From contig NZ_BJYJ01000001.1 of NCBI RefSeq assembly GCF_007991455.1, positions 372,001-436,000 on the forward strand: 64,000 nt of DNA. The letters are read 5' to 3'. Positions 18,776 through 26,886 of this stretch are shown here, in pieces. Source of the stretch: Chryseobacterium hagamense. GTDB taxonomy: Bacteria > Bacteroidota > Bacteroidia > Flavobacteriales > Weeksellaceae. The translations under genes and the position numbers were made by a program. The notes beneath the pieces were generated by a model. That model did not search any database. It had not been told where the DNA came from and saw nothing but the letters and a program-made list of their open reading frames with translations. Numbering within the stretch: the stretch's first letter is position 1; every line of letters starts with the position of its first letter.

Positions 18776-19954
18776 TTATTTTAAACTTGCTTTTAATATT
18801 TCAGAAACCTTTTCTATCTCCTCTATCGTATTGAAATAATGAGGCGAGAGCCTTACAATGCCGTTGATATCCTTTTTGGTAAAGTCGATCAGTGCGGAGT
18901 TTTTGTAAGTCACCGAAAAATAGACGTTATTTTCTTTCAGGACCTTCCGGATATTTTCCAGGTCGCCGTCAGGGCCGGAAAACGTTACAATGCTGCTCAG
19001 CCGGTTACCCCAGTCCCAAACGTTGAAACCATAGTTTTTCAGGTTTTCACGCAGCTTACGGGATAGTTCCCGGTTATATTTTTCTACCATATCCATCCCG
19101 ATATTATTGGCATACCTTACCGCATGTTTCAAACCCAGCATGGAGGCATAGGAAAATTCCCAGTGCTCAAAGCGTTTGGCCGTTCTGAACAATTCATAGT
19201 CATTATATCCGGTACAGTCTGCCCCTCTCATATCCAGAAGCAGCGGTGCATAGTCCTGTTCGAGAACACGGTCCGAAACAAACAGAAACCCCGTTCCCCT
19301 TGGTCCGCGAAGGAATTTTCTTCCGGTCGCCGTCAGAAAGTCGCAGCCGATTTTTTCGACATCCACCACCATCTGTCCCACAGACTGGCAGGCATCCACC
19401 AGATATAAGATATCATGTTCACGGCACATTTTACCGACTGCTTCCACATTCTGGATCAGGCCTGAGTTCGTAGGAATATGGGTTACCGCAATGAGTTTCG
19501 GATGATGCTCCCTAATTAAACGCTGGAGGTCTTCCAGATCGAGTTCGTGATCCGGTAAGTTCTTCATCCGGATGATCTTCACTCCTATTTTCTTCTGCAG
19601 GGAAATAAAAGTAATCTGGTTGGAAATATAATCGTCTGCCGTCGTGATGATGACGTCACCTTCTTTGAAAATAATACTCGACAAAGCTTTGCTGTATGCT
19701 TCGGTGGCGCTGGTTGCAAAAGCCATATTGGATGGTCCGGCATTGACCAGTTTCGCGGTTTCATCGTAAAATTCCTCCAGTATGTCTGCATTGACATCCG
19801 CTACATGATATCCTCCCGAAAATTCCTCCAGCTTTAAATAATCGACCATTGCATCGGTTACCAGATCCGGCATTAAAGAAGATCCGGCATTGTTTAGAAA
19901 AATTTTGCCGTCTTTCAGGCCGCGGGTTTCCTGTCTGATTGTATTGATGTCCAT
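18776..19954 (-). CDS. Class V aminotransferase-like PLP enzyme
   Basis: 392 residues, fold-type I PLP enzyme of the class V (NifS-like) group. PLP-binding Asp187 (LVDACQSVGQ) and Lys213 (ATGRKFLRGPRGTG) are clear. The C-terminal loop that carries the catalytic Cys in cysteine desulfurases reads RLSPHYFN here, with no Cys, so it should not be a SufS/IscS desulfurase. It is closer to the epimerase/ergothioneine EgtE-like or kynureninase-like branch; the substrate is unknown. It appears monocistronic. Confidence 0.85.
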   Translation of the reverse strand: MDINTIRQETRGLKDGKIFLNNAGSSLMPDLVTDAMVDYLKLEEFSGGYHVADVNADILEEFYDETAKLVNAGPSNMAFATSATEAYSKALSSIIFKEGDVIITTADDYISNQITFISLQKKIGVKIIRMKNLPDHELDLEDLQRLIREHHPKLIAVTHIPTNSGLIQNVEAVGKMCREHDILYLVDACQSVGQMVVDVEKIGCDFLTATGRKFLRGPRGTGFLFVSDRVLEQDYAPLLLDMRGADCTGYNDYELFRTAKRFEHWEFSYASMLGLKHAVRYANNIGMDMVEKYNRELSRKLRENLKNYGFNVWDWGNRLSSIVTFSGPDGDLENIRKVLKENNVYFSVTYKNSALIDFTKKDINGIVRLSPHYFNTIEEIEKVSEILKASLK

Positions 19955-20341
19955 TGTTGTTCTATTGAAATATAATGTTACGGATTTTTATTTATTCCCG
20001 AAATGCATTTAATGATTTTTTGTTTAAACGTTTTAAAGGAAGTGAAAGAGTTTTTGAATGCTTTTCCGGACGCCGGAGGATTTTATCTTAGCTTAAATTC
20101 AGGAATGTTCAGTATGTCCTTACTTAACAGATACAATTTAATGTTATGATTAATTTAAATTTTGGCTGATGTTTCTTACAACTAACAATTGAATTTATCT
20201 AAGTATTAAAATTTGACAGAACCAATTTCCTCGCGTCTTAAGGTATTATTCCGTTTATCATAATTGATGTCTTTGCGCTGCTCCGGCATAAAAAATCCCG
20301 GAAGTATAATTCCGGGAATATAAGGATATAGATTTTCTATG
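19955..20341. other. Intergenic region without a gene
   Basis: It holds the tssK terminator (20290-20317) and a TTTAAACGTTTTAAA near-palindrome (about 20023-20037). A 64-codon frame at 20206-20400 crosses the terminator and is not credible. Confidence 0.5.
20290..20317 (-). terminator. Terminator of tssG-tssN-tssK operon
   Basis: 8-bp stem TCCCGGAA / TTCCGGGA with a 6-nt loop and a run of six T's on the minus strand, 25 nt after the tssK stop. Confidence 0.9.
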
Positions 20342-21487
20342 TCAATCCAAAACGCTCCATCCTCTTTTCGGATTGTTGTTGTTGGATACTTCCTGTTCAT
20401 TGACGATGATGTTTTCTTTCCGCTGGCCGATGTAATCGAGCTCGCTCAGCTTGGCAAAGATCGTTTCCAGGCTTTTCAGCATCTGCTGGATGTAGATGAA
20501 CGGTTCGCCGCAGTTGTGATGGTCATAGTTCGTTTCCGCAACAATGGATAGTTGGTTCAGCAAGGTGTGAGGAGCTATTTCACTCCACTCCAGACTGTAG
20601 TTCAGCATTTCTTCCAGTTCGGCAGGAACCAGCACCTGCGTGGCATTGTACAGGCGGAGTGCCAGTTTGGCAAACGACTCGATCAGGAATACCGGCGGCT
20701 GGTACGGCGTAATATTCCTGAACTGGAAATACATATCGCCAAAAGTATTGATCATGGTGTTGCATAAAAACTTAACGTTCTGTGCCAAAGCCGTATTCTG
20801 GTTTTTATGGGATGCTTTCTGGATAATCTTGAAAGCATACTGCTGCAGATTCCCGACGGATTTCGCAAAGGTATTGTAGTAATCCTGCAATGCCGGATGG
20901 CTCTGAATGGATGTGCACGGGGGAATGAAATTGGAATCCACCTGTGCAATATTCCCCTTCAGGTCTACTTTTCCGATGATCAGGTAATTCCCTCCCGAAT
21001 AGCTGCTGTTTAAAGAAGTAACCGGCAGGAGTTCCAGATGATGGTTGGATTGGGTATTCGGATGCCGCGGCGGAATTTCCTCCGGATCGATATCTCCGAA
21101 AGGTACCTTATCAAAGGGATTTACGGAAATCAGGATATAATATTCACCGTCGGCCTGTTCTTCATTCATGGATTTTGCAAGTGATTTTACGCTGACTCTC
21201 CGGTCAATCAGCTCAATCCGGTAACCGGCCATGGTAACGGCACTGCAGCGTTTGATGACCAGTTGGACATCATTGGTTGCCGTATTGTGGACATCAAAAA
21301 TGGTCCGGTCGGTAAATTCGCTGGAGATCGGCAAAAGACCGTAATTAAAGTTCGTGATTCCCAATGAACTGGAATCCCTGATGGTATCGATTAAAAAATT
21401 ATCCTGGTCGTTAAGATGTCTCTGGGAAACTTTCATCCCGTCAACCCAATTGATGGCAAAATGCTTGATAGGCTGTATCATATTCAA
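20342..21487 (-). CDS. tssK: T6SS subtype iii baseplate protein TssK
   Basis: 381 residues. The N-terminus (HFAINWVDGMKVSQRHLNDQD) is the recognisable TssK opening, where the family binds the wedge of the baseplate. The long middle beta domain and C-terminal helical part match TssK, which links baseplate to membrane complex and forms a trimer in the cytosol. The C-terminus is Asn-rich (SNNNNPKRGW). It is the last gene of a three-gene operon, 5 nt after tssN, and ends at a strong terminator. An alternative ATG lies two codons in. Confidence 0.82.
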   Translation of the reverse strand: MNMIQPIKHFAINWVDGMKVSQRHLNDQDNFLIDTIRDSSSLGITNFNYGLLPISSEFTDRTIFDVHNTATNDVQLVIKRCSAVTMAGYRIELIDRRVSVKSLAKSMNEEQADGEYYILISVNPFDKVPFGDIDPEEIPPRHPNTQSNHHLELLPVTSLNSSYSGGNYLIIGKVDLKGNIAQVDSNFIPPCTSIQSHPALQDYYNTFAKSVGNLQQYAFKIIQKASHKNQNTALAQNVKFLCNTMINTFGDMYFQFRNITPYQPPVFLIESFAKLALRLYNATQVLVPAELEEMLNYSLEWSEIAPHTLLNQLSIVAETNYDHHNCGEPFIYIQQMLKSLETIFAKLSELDYIGQRKENIIVNEQEVSNNNNPKRGWSVLD

Positions 21488-21492
21488 TATTT

Positions 21493-22407
21493 TTAAACGG
21501 TGTGCGATTGTGTTCTTCTGATTCCTTCTTCTTCGTGCTGAATGACTCTTTTGCAGATTACCACATCATTTTCATGAATGCTGTTTTCGGTGATATCCTG
21601 TTCGAAATCAATATATTTCCTGAAGCTGAAAAAAGACTTTTTGGTATAGAAAATCCAGTAAAAAGGTTCCTGGGTCTCGTCGGTCAGGTGAATGACAGAA
21701 TTCGGGTTCTTGTGGTTGTAATCATCGACCACCCGGTAGAACCAGTCGCCGAAGGTTACCCCTGTCGGGAGGGTTTTTGCTTTAATTCTGAAGCGGTTGG
21801 CTTCTTCCAGGTTTTTGCTTAATTCCACGTTCAGAACCATCAAGCGGTCGAAATCGGCACCTTCAAAATCGGGCAGTTTCTGGTCCGGCGAATACTTCCA
21901 GGTTTTGTAGATGTCCACCGGGATACTGATGAGCTGTACATAACAGTAATGAAACACCAGCGGAACCATAAAAATAAATATGCTGGTCGCTGCCATTACC
22001 GGATATCCGGTCCCTTTGCTCATCCAGTTAAAGATCAGGTAAAAAAGATATCCTCCGAATCCGATACAGGTTAAGGTGAAGATGGATTCGAATAAAAAAC
22101 CTTTAGCGGTGGACGTAAAGTGCTTTTTGAAATACCGGTCTGACAAATTGACGTGAATAATTCCCAAAATAAGGTAAACGATCTGTGCAATAAGATACCA
22201 GTACGGGTTGAAGAGATTCCCTGTAAAGCCGAAAATGCCCGGGATGGCCAGACACAGACTGCACAGCAGGAAATAAATGATCATGGTTTTAATCTTTACA
22301 GCAGGGCGGTTCCTCCTGATGGCTCCTAAAACAACCATCATAATTACTGCAAATAAAGGCATCATGATATACCTTAAAAAGACTCCTTTTACTGACGAAA
22401 CTTCCAT
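21493..22407 (-). CDS. tssN: T6SS subtype iii membrane protein TssN
   Basis: 304 residues: about five hydrophobic segments in the first 170 residues (for example LRYIMMPLFAVIMMVVLGAI, FYLIFNW, FIFMVPLVFHYCYVQLIS), then a soluble domain (about 185-300). This layout matches TssN, a protein found only in the Bacteroidota T6SS (subtype iii), where it is thought to replace part of the TssJLM membrane complex. Identity rests on topology, family resemblance and position between tssG and tssK. Confidence 0.72.
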   Translation of the reverse strand: MEVSSVKGVFLRYIMMPLFAVIMMVVLGAIRRNRPAVKIKTMIIYFLLCSLCLAIPGIFGFTGNLFNPYWYLIAQIVYLILGIIHVNLSDRYFKKHFTSTAKGFLFESIFTLTCIGFGGYLFYLIFNWMSKGTGYPVMAATSIFIFMVPLVFHYCYVQLISIPVDIYKTWKYSPDQKLPDFEGADFDRLMVLNVELSKNLEEANRFRIKAKTLPTGVTFGDWFYRVVDDYNHKNPNSVIHLTDETQEPFYWIFYTKKSFFSFRKYIDFEQDITENSIHENDVVICKRVIQHEEEGIRRTQSHTV

Positions 22408-22460
22408 CTGATTCTCGAATTAATATTTTTTCTTGGTGAATGTAAATATAGTTAAAATTT

Positions 22461-23402
22461 TCACAGGAAAGTAGAGTATCCAAGCCTGTTTGCATTTCTT
22501 TCGTCATCTTCCAGGGCAAAAGAATATTCTTGCTTCTCGGTAACGAACTGTTCTTCTATTTCAACGCTGACCGGCAGGAAATAATCATACATGGTCTGCA
22601 ATACTTCACGGAACGGGCTACCGTCGATATATTTTTTCATTTCCTTATACGGAATCGGCCCGATATTTACCACCCAGTTCCGCTGTCCGTCCATATGTTT
22701 TCCGCTGGGAATATATGTGACCCCAAGTCTCGAATTACCAAGCAGCATGGAATCGTCTTCCTCCTCAACCCTGTCGATGACATTCGGTGCAAAGGTAACT
22801 TGTACGGGAATCTGCAGGAAAGCGGTCATGCACCTTTCAAACCAGGCTTTATTTCCCCGGATCTGATGGAAAAACGGCAGGATATAAATAAAGATATAGG
22901 CATTCTGGATATCAAGCTTGCTGATCAGGGGCCACAATTCGCTTACGGTATCCAGCAGTGCACCGGTATCGCTGGAGATGTCGAAATCAAACTCCTTCAG
23001 CAAAGCACTGATTTCGGTAAAGAATATTTCCAGCTCGAAAGGTTTGAAGAATTTCCGGGCGTCTTCTTCCACCCTTTTCTGCCTGCGGATTTCCCGCACC
23101 ACGGTATCCACGTTTTTACGGGACGCCCCAAGGGACGGCGGATGAAACAGGCCTTCCGGCAGATAATCGTAGATGCCTTCCCGGTAGGTTTCAATGGTGA
23201 AAACTTCTTCATCAAATCCCAGGTAATCGCTTGAAATGCTTTTGATATCCTTCAGATAAGCCCGGTCATTGATTCCGATCCGGTCGATAAAAATATTGCT
23301 TACGGCCCTGTGGTATTTTAAAAGGTTTACGGCCACCGCTTCCGCCCTGAAATCGGTCTGCAGTTTATTGTAATGCATGTCTACAATATTATTCTCATAC
23401 AT
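22461..23402 (-). CDS. tssG: T6SS subtype iii baseplate protein TssG-like
   Basis: 313 residues, soluble. The motif YDYLPEGLFHPPSL (about 76-91) and the acidic C-terminal half resemble TssG/ImpH proteins of subtype iii systems; TssG forms the baseplate wedge with TssF and TssE. It is the first gene of the operon and is followed by tssN after 53 nt. No tssF, tssE, hcp, vgrG, tssB/C or clpV is found beside it, which is unusual. I am less certain of this call than of TssK. Confidence 0.65.
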   Translation of the reverse strand: MYENNIVDMHYNKLQTDFRAEAVAVNLLKYHRAVSNIFIDRIGINDRAYLKDIKSISSDYLGFDEEVFTIETYREGIYDYLPEGLFHPPSLGASRKNVDTVVREIRRQKRVEEDARKFFKPFELEIFFTEISALLKEFDFDISSDTGALLDTVSELWPLISKLDIQNAYIFIYILPFFHQIRGNKAWFERCMTAFLQIPVQVTFAPNVIDRVEEEDDSMLLGNSRLGVTYIPSGKHMDGQRNWVVNIGPIPYKEMKKYIDGSPFREVLQTMYDYFLPVSVEIEEQFVTEKQEYSFALEDDERNANRLGYSTFL

Positions 23403-23737
23403 GGTCTTTGCTGTGATTTTGACGTGTAAAAATAGTATATCTCAAATTATTGAAAAAATATTTCCCAATGAATTTTATCTTAAAAATAGTAAATAATTGT
23501 GAGTAAAGGAAGAAAAAGGTAAAATAAGGTTGAGATGCAGGCTGTGTTTGAGGCAGAGGCTAAAATTCAGGATGAGAATAGGAAAACCGGTAATCCATGC
23601 TACTTTCACTTTTTACCTTTACCCTGCCCTTACCCGGTAAATAAGTTAAGATTTAATTAATTTTTCCGCTCGTGCTGCTAACATTAATCCCAGCCTTAAA
23701 ATTAACCGTATCTTTGCCCCCTGAAAATGTTATTACA
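23403..23737. other. Intergenic region, divergent genes
   Basis: AT-rich left half with the putative tssG promoter; the S1/P1 nuclease promoter box is at 23709. No gene seen. Confidence 0.45.
23709..23716 (+). promoter_or_regulatory. -7 box TATCTTTG for S1/P1 nuclease
   Basis: Exact TAnnTTTG match 21 nt before the ATG at 23738. It excludes the longer frame starting at 23672. Confidence 0.6.
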
Positions 23738-24529
23738 ATGAAAAGTATGTATTCTAAAATCCTGGTTCTGGCCTTCATGGCTTCTTCGCTGTATTCTTAT
23801 GCGTGGGGACTGACGGGACACCGGATTATTGCAGAAATTGCAGAGCACCACCTTTCCGGAAAGGCAAGAAGGGAGATTAAAAAGCTGATGGGGAGGGAAC
23901 GCCTGGCGTATTGGGCCAACTGGCCGGATTTCATTAAATCCGATACCACCGGTGCCTGGAAGCAGGCTTCAGCCTGGCATTATGTGAACATCGATCCGCA
24001 GACGGATTTCAAGGTGTTTGAAGAAAAACTGATGGCACAGGCCGGTCCGAGCTTATATACGCAGGCAAAAACCCTGTCCGGCCAGATCAAGGATCCTAAA
24101 ACTCCGGAAAAAGACCGCAAGATCGCACTGATTTTCCTGATCCACATCATGGGCGACCTGGCTCAGCCGCTGCATGTAGGAAGGGCGGAAGATCTGGGCG
24201 GAAATAAAATCAATGTAACTTACTTCGGGGAAAAGACAAACCTGCATTCGGTATGGGACGGAAAACTGGTGGACTCGCAGAAATACAGCTACACCGAATA
24301 TGCCAACCTTCTGGATATCAAAACCGATGATGAAGTAAAACAGATCCAGACGGGAACGCTGGAAGACTGGCTGTACGATTCCCACAAGATCGCCAATAAG
24401 ATCTATGCCCAGACGCCGAACGATTCCAAGCTGGCTTATGACTATCAGTATAAATTCAACGATACAATGGAAAGACAGCTTCTTTACGGAGGATTGAGGC
24501 TCGCCAAATGGCTGAACGATCTTTTTTAA
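23738..24529 (+). CDS. Secreted S1/P1-type nuclease
   Basis: 263 residues: signal peptide cleaved before Trp23, as in P1 nuclease where the free N-terminal Trp binds zinc. All nine trinuclear zinc ligands are visible: Trp23, His28, Asp64, His81, His136, Asp140, His146, His170 and Asp174, in WGLTGHR, WPDFIKSD, WHYVNI, HIMGDLAQPLHVG and LHSVWDGK. The family degrades single-stranded DNA and RNA and 3'-nucleotides in the periplasm or outside, probably for phosphate and nucleoside scavenging. It is monocistronic with its own promoter and terminator. Confidence 0.92.
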   Translation: MKSMYSKILVLAFMASSLYSYAWGLTGHRIIAEIAEHHLSGKARREIKKLMGRERLAYWANWPDFIKSDTTGAWKQASAWHYVNIDPQTDFKVFEEKLMAQAGPSLYTQAKTLSGQIKDPKTPEKDRKIALIFLIHIMGDLAQPLHVGRAEDLGGNKINVTYFGEKTNLHSVWDGKLVDSQKYSYTEYANLLDIKTDDEVKQIQTGTLEDWLYDSHKIANKIYAQTPNDSKLAYDYQYKFNDTMERQLLYGGLRLAKWLNDLF

Positions 24530-24575
24530 AAAGTGAATGGTCGATAGCGAATGATGAATTTGCTGTTTGTTAAAA

Positions 24576-24606
24576 ATATAGGCGGAGCTTCGGTTCCGCT
24601 TTTTTT
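24576..24606 (+). terminator. Terminator of nuclease gene, ATATAGGCGGAGCTT type
   Basis: Stem GCGGAG / TTCCGC with loop CTTCGG and seven T's. Its first 15 nt (ATATAGGCGGAGCTT) are identical to those of the rpoD terminator at 26100. Confidence 0.85.
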
Positions 24607-24716
24607 GGTGAATGGATAAACATTAATTGATCAATTTGCAATACGTAAGCAAAAAATGCAATTTCAATAAAACGTTAACAAAAATACAACCAGCTGATAA
24701 TCAAAAGACATTAAAT

Positions 24717-24775
24717 TCCCCTCCCTTGGAGGGTTGGCGAAAATTCTGAAAGAATTTCTGACGGGGTGGTTTTAG
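24717..24775 (+). repeat. CCCCTCC-type structured repeat
   Basis: CCCCTCCCTTGGAGGG followed by a perfect AAATTC...GAATTT hairpin and a closing ACGGGGTGGTTTT. The outer CCCC/GGGG can pair. I recall similar elements as frequent intergenic repeats in Bacteroidota; only one copy is in this window. Confidence 0.5.
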
Positions 24776-24943
24776 AAAGGTAAGTTTTGCAATGCAAGTG
24801 AATGGTCAACTGGCAATTTTCAGCTGTTAATAATGAATAGTCAATTTCCCTTCGTTAATATCCGGAAACTTACAATTCAAAGGCAAAGGCAAAGCCGATT
24901 CACCATGGACCTGAAATTACCGGCTTAAACTGATTTTAAAGAC

Positions 24944-25040
24944 CGCTGCCCTAGCCCGGATAGAAGCGGCTACCCCACAGCGGGGCCGGGATGCGGCTGC
25001 GCGAGGAGTAATAGCGGATAGCCGGATCAAGCTCCCGGAA
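24944..25040 (+). ncRNA. Structured flavobacterial element (Flavo-1-like candidate)
   Basis: The sequence CTAGCCCGGATAGAAGCGGC, a CCCC-ACAGC-GGGG hairpin, and then ATAGCGGATAGCCGG and AAGCTCC. From memory, elements reading "agcccGATAGaAGcGGC...aGCGGATAGC" are widespread between genes in Flavobacteriia and resemble the Flavo-1 candidate RNA. It lies about 180 nt before rpoD. Whether it is transcribed is unknown. Confidence 0.5.
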
Positions 25041-25154
25041 AAAATTCCTGCTCGTCTTTTTCCGTCTGAAGCAGGCCTTTGGTAATACAAAAGCCCTAAT
25101 TTAAAACTAAATTATGAAAATAAGTTTAATTAAATAAAAAATTTCTGCAACTAC

Positions 25155-25179
25155 TGTAACCTTTTTGGTGTTTCGTACG
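25155..25179 (+). promoter_or_regulatory. ECF-like promoter candidate for rpoD
   Basis: TGTAAC (25155-25160) and CGTACG (25174-25179) separated by 13 nt resemble the TGTAAC/CGTA pattern of ECF sigma promoters, though the spacer is a little short. No TAnnTTTG box is seen before rpoD. Confidence 0.3.
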
Positions 25180-25217
25180 TATAATATAACAGAAACTCTT
25201 TTTTGAGGATAAAATAG

Positions 25218-26084
25218 ATGAGACAATTAAAAATCACTAAGCAGGTAACCAACAGGGAAACTGCTTCATTAGACAAGTATTTGCAGGAAATTGGTAAAGT
25301 GGAACTGATTACTGCGGACGAAGAGGTAGATCTGGCACAAAGGATCCGTGCGGGCGACAGGGCAGCACTGGAAAAACTAATCAAGGCCAACCTCCGTTTC
25401 GTAGTATCCGTATCCAAACAGTACCAAAATCAGGGTCTTTCTTTACCCGATTTGATCAATGAGGGGAATTTGGGACTGATGAAGGCGGCAAAAAGGTATG
25501 ATGAAACTAGAGGTTTCAAATTTATCTCTTACGCGGTATGGTGGATCCGTCAGTCGATTTTACAGGCTTTGGCAGAACAGTCGAGGATTGTACGTTTGCC
25601 ACTGAACAAAATCGGTTCCATCAATAAGATCAACAAAGCTTATGCGCACCTTGAGCAGGAAAACGAAAGACCACCTTCCCCGGAAGAACTGGCTGAAGTT
25701 CTCGATATGAGTGAAGAAGACATCAAGGAATCGATGAAAAACTCCGGAAGACACCTGTCGATGGATGCGCCTTTGGTAGAAGGTGAAGATTCCAATCTTT
25801 ACGACGTATTGCGTTCAGGAGAATCTCCGAGCCCGGATAAAGACCTGATGCTGGAATCGCTTCAGATCGAAATCGAAAGGGCACTGAATACCCTGACGCC
25901 TAGAGAAGCGGATCTGGTTCGTCTGTATTTCGGACTGAACGGGAAACACCCGATGACGCTGGAAGAGATCGGTGAGACTTTCGACCTTACGAGAGAACGT
26001 GTCCGTCAGATCAAAGAAAAAGCGATCAAGAGACTGAAACACAACACCAGAAGTAAGATCCTGAAATCTTATTTAGGGAAGTAA
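25218..26084 (+). CDS. rpoD: Primary RNA polymerase sigma factor RpoD
   Basis: 288 residues, the short form typical of Bacteroidota that lacks region 1.1 and the non-conserved insert. Visible regions: 1.2 ([16 protein letters not shown]), 2 ([19 protein letters not shown] and [16 protein letters not shown]), 3 ([13 protein letters not shown]) and 4 ([20 protein letters not shown]). It directs RNA polymerase to the -33/-7 promoters seen across this window. A GAGGATAAAATAG leader precedes the ATG. It is monocistronic with a terminator. Confidence 0.97.
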   Translation: MRQLKITKQVTNRETASLDKYLQEIGKVELITADEEVDLAQRIRAGDRAALEKLIKANLRFVVSVSKQYQNQGLSLPDLINEGNLGLMKAAKRYDETRGFKFISYAVWWIRQSILQALAEQSRIVRLPLNKIGSINKINKAYAHLEQENERPPSPEELAEVLDMSEEDIKESMKNSGRHLSMDAPLVEGEDSNLYDVLRSGESPSPDKDLMLESLQIEIERALNTLTPREADLVRLYFGLNGKHPMTLEEIGETFDLTRERVRQIKEKAIKRLKHNTRSKILKSYLGK

Positions 26085-26099
26085 TTTTTTACGAAACAT

Positions 26100-26136
26100 A
26101 TATAGGCGGAGCTTGATTTTCAGGCTCCGTTTTTTA
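26100..26136 (+). terminator. Terminator of rpoD, ATATAGGCGGAGCTT type
   Basis: Stem CGGAGC / GCTCCG, 11-nt loop and six T's. It shares its first 15 nt with the terminator at 24576. Confidence 0.85.
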
Positions 26137-26190
26137 TTTTATGGCTAACGGTTTCATATTTAACACATCAGACACAGAGATTTTTTTTTT

Positions 26191-26222
26191 TCGCATATTT
26201 CAGAACACATGAGATAAAAATC
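26191..26222 (-). repeat. Dispersed repeat R2, copy 3
   Basis: Read on the minus strand: GATTTTTATCTCATGTGTTC then TGAAATATGCG, matching the copies at 1788 and 10733. Confidence 0.6.
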
Positions 26223-26262
26223 GAAGATTTTTAATTTTGGTGCATATTTCAAGCAAGTTAAA

Positions 26263-26270
26263 TATCTTTG
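26263..26270 (+). promoter_or_regulatory. -7 box TATCTTTG
   Basis: Exact TAnnTTTG match 19 nt before the TTG start at 26290. Confidence 0.5.
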
Positions 26271-26289
26271 GTAATTTTTCTGTTAAATT

Positions 26290-26772
26290 TTGTCTATAAA
26301 CAATTTATATCTTTTTACCGGAGGATTTATTCTGATTTTTATTTTGGGAAATTTTGTTTCTCATCTTTGCTATAAAAGGAAACACGAAAGTCTTTTAAAG
26401 CTTTTTAAAGGAAAAGATTATATACTTATCAGAAATACTGAAATCAGTATTGAGGCAAGCGGCAAGCCCCCCTATAAAAACCATATGAATAAGGCGGATG
26501 TGATTTTCTCTGGTGAATATTTGTTATTAGTGATAAGAAGTCAGATTTTCGTGCAAGCCCTGCCGGTTTTGCAAATAAGCCGCATCGGAAATTATGAAAA
26601 GTTTCCTTATGTCTGGGAAGAATTAGGCTACATCTCCAAAATGAAAGTTAAGGACCAACTCAGAATCACCGGATTTTCAATGCGTGGCCCATTTAGAATT
26701 AATTACAAGATATTCATTAATATTAAGAACGCCGGGTTTGATTTGGAAAACGATCTTAAGAAAGATCTTTAA
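26290..26772 (+). CDS. Hypothetical single-span membrane protein
   Basis: 160 residues with one N-terminal membrane helix (about 7-26, LFTGGFILIFILGNFVSHL) followed by a basic cytosolic or periplasmic domain of mixed beta/alpha character (HESLLKLFKGKDYILIRN, VIFSGEYLLLVIRSQ). No family recognised. The start is a TTG: an in-frame stop lies 6 nt upstream and no earlier ATG is possible, while a perfect -7 box sits 19 nt before it. It has no visible Shine-Dalgarno. AT-rich compared with rpoD next door. Confidence 0.65.
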   Translation: MSINNLYLFTGGFILIFILGNFVSHLCYKRKHESLLKLFKGKDYILIRNTEISIEASGKPPYKNHMNKADVIFSGEYLLLVIRSQIFVQALPVLQISRIGNYEKFPYVWEELGYISKMKVKDQLRITGFSMRGPFRINYKIFINIKNAGFDLENDLKKDL

Positions 26773-26886
26773 CAACAGTCTGTTTCCGTTACTTTTTTAA
26801 AATCATAAATTTAACAGATAGTTAACCGGAACGAAATCCCATCCATAAAATAATCCGGTAGCTTCGCATCCGGTAAATTATTAATT

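Larger units (their letters stand above)
24530..25217. other. Intergenic region rich in structured repeats
   Basis: 688 nt without a gene. It contains the nuclease terminator, a CCCCTCC...GGGGTGG element (24717-24775), a CCCGGATAGAAGCGG element (24944-25040) and the presumed rpoD promoter. Confidence 0.5.

Noticed and set aside
20023..20037. TTTAAACGTTTTAAA as a third LacI-type operator
   Set aside because: It has an extra T that breaks the symmetry of TTAAACGTTTAA and lies before an unrelated aminotransferase gene.
20206..20400. 64-codon minus-strand frame overlapping the tssK 3' end
   Set aside because: It overlaps tssK by 59 nt and runs through a strong terminator hairpin; no promoter, no family resemblance.
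22530..23234. 234-codon plus-strand frame
   Set aside because: Antisense to the TssG-like gene; no signal of coding.
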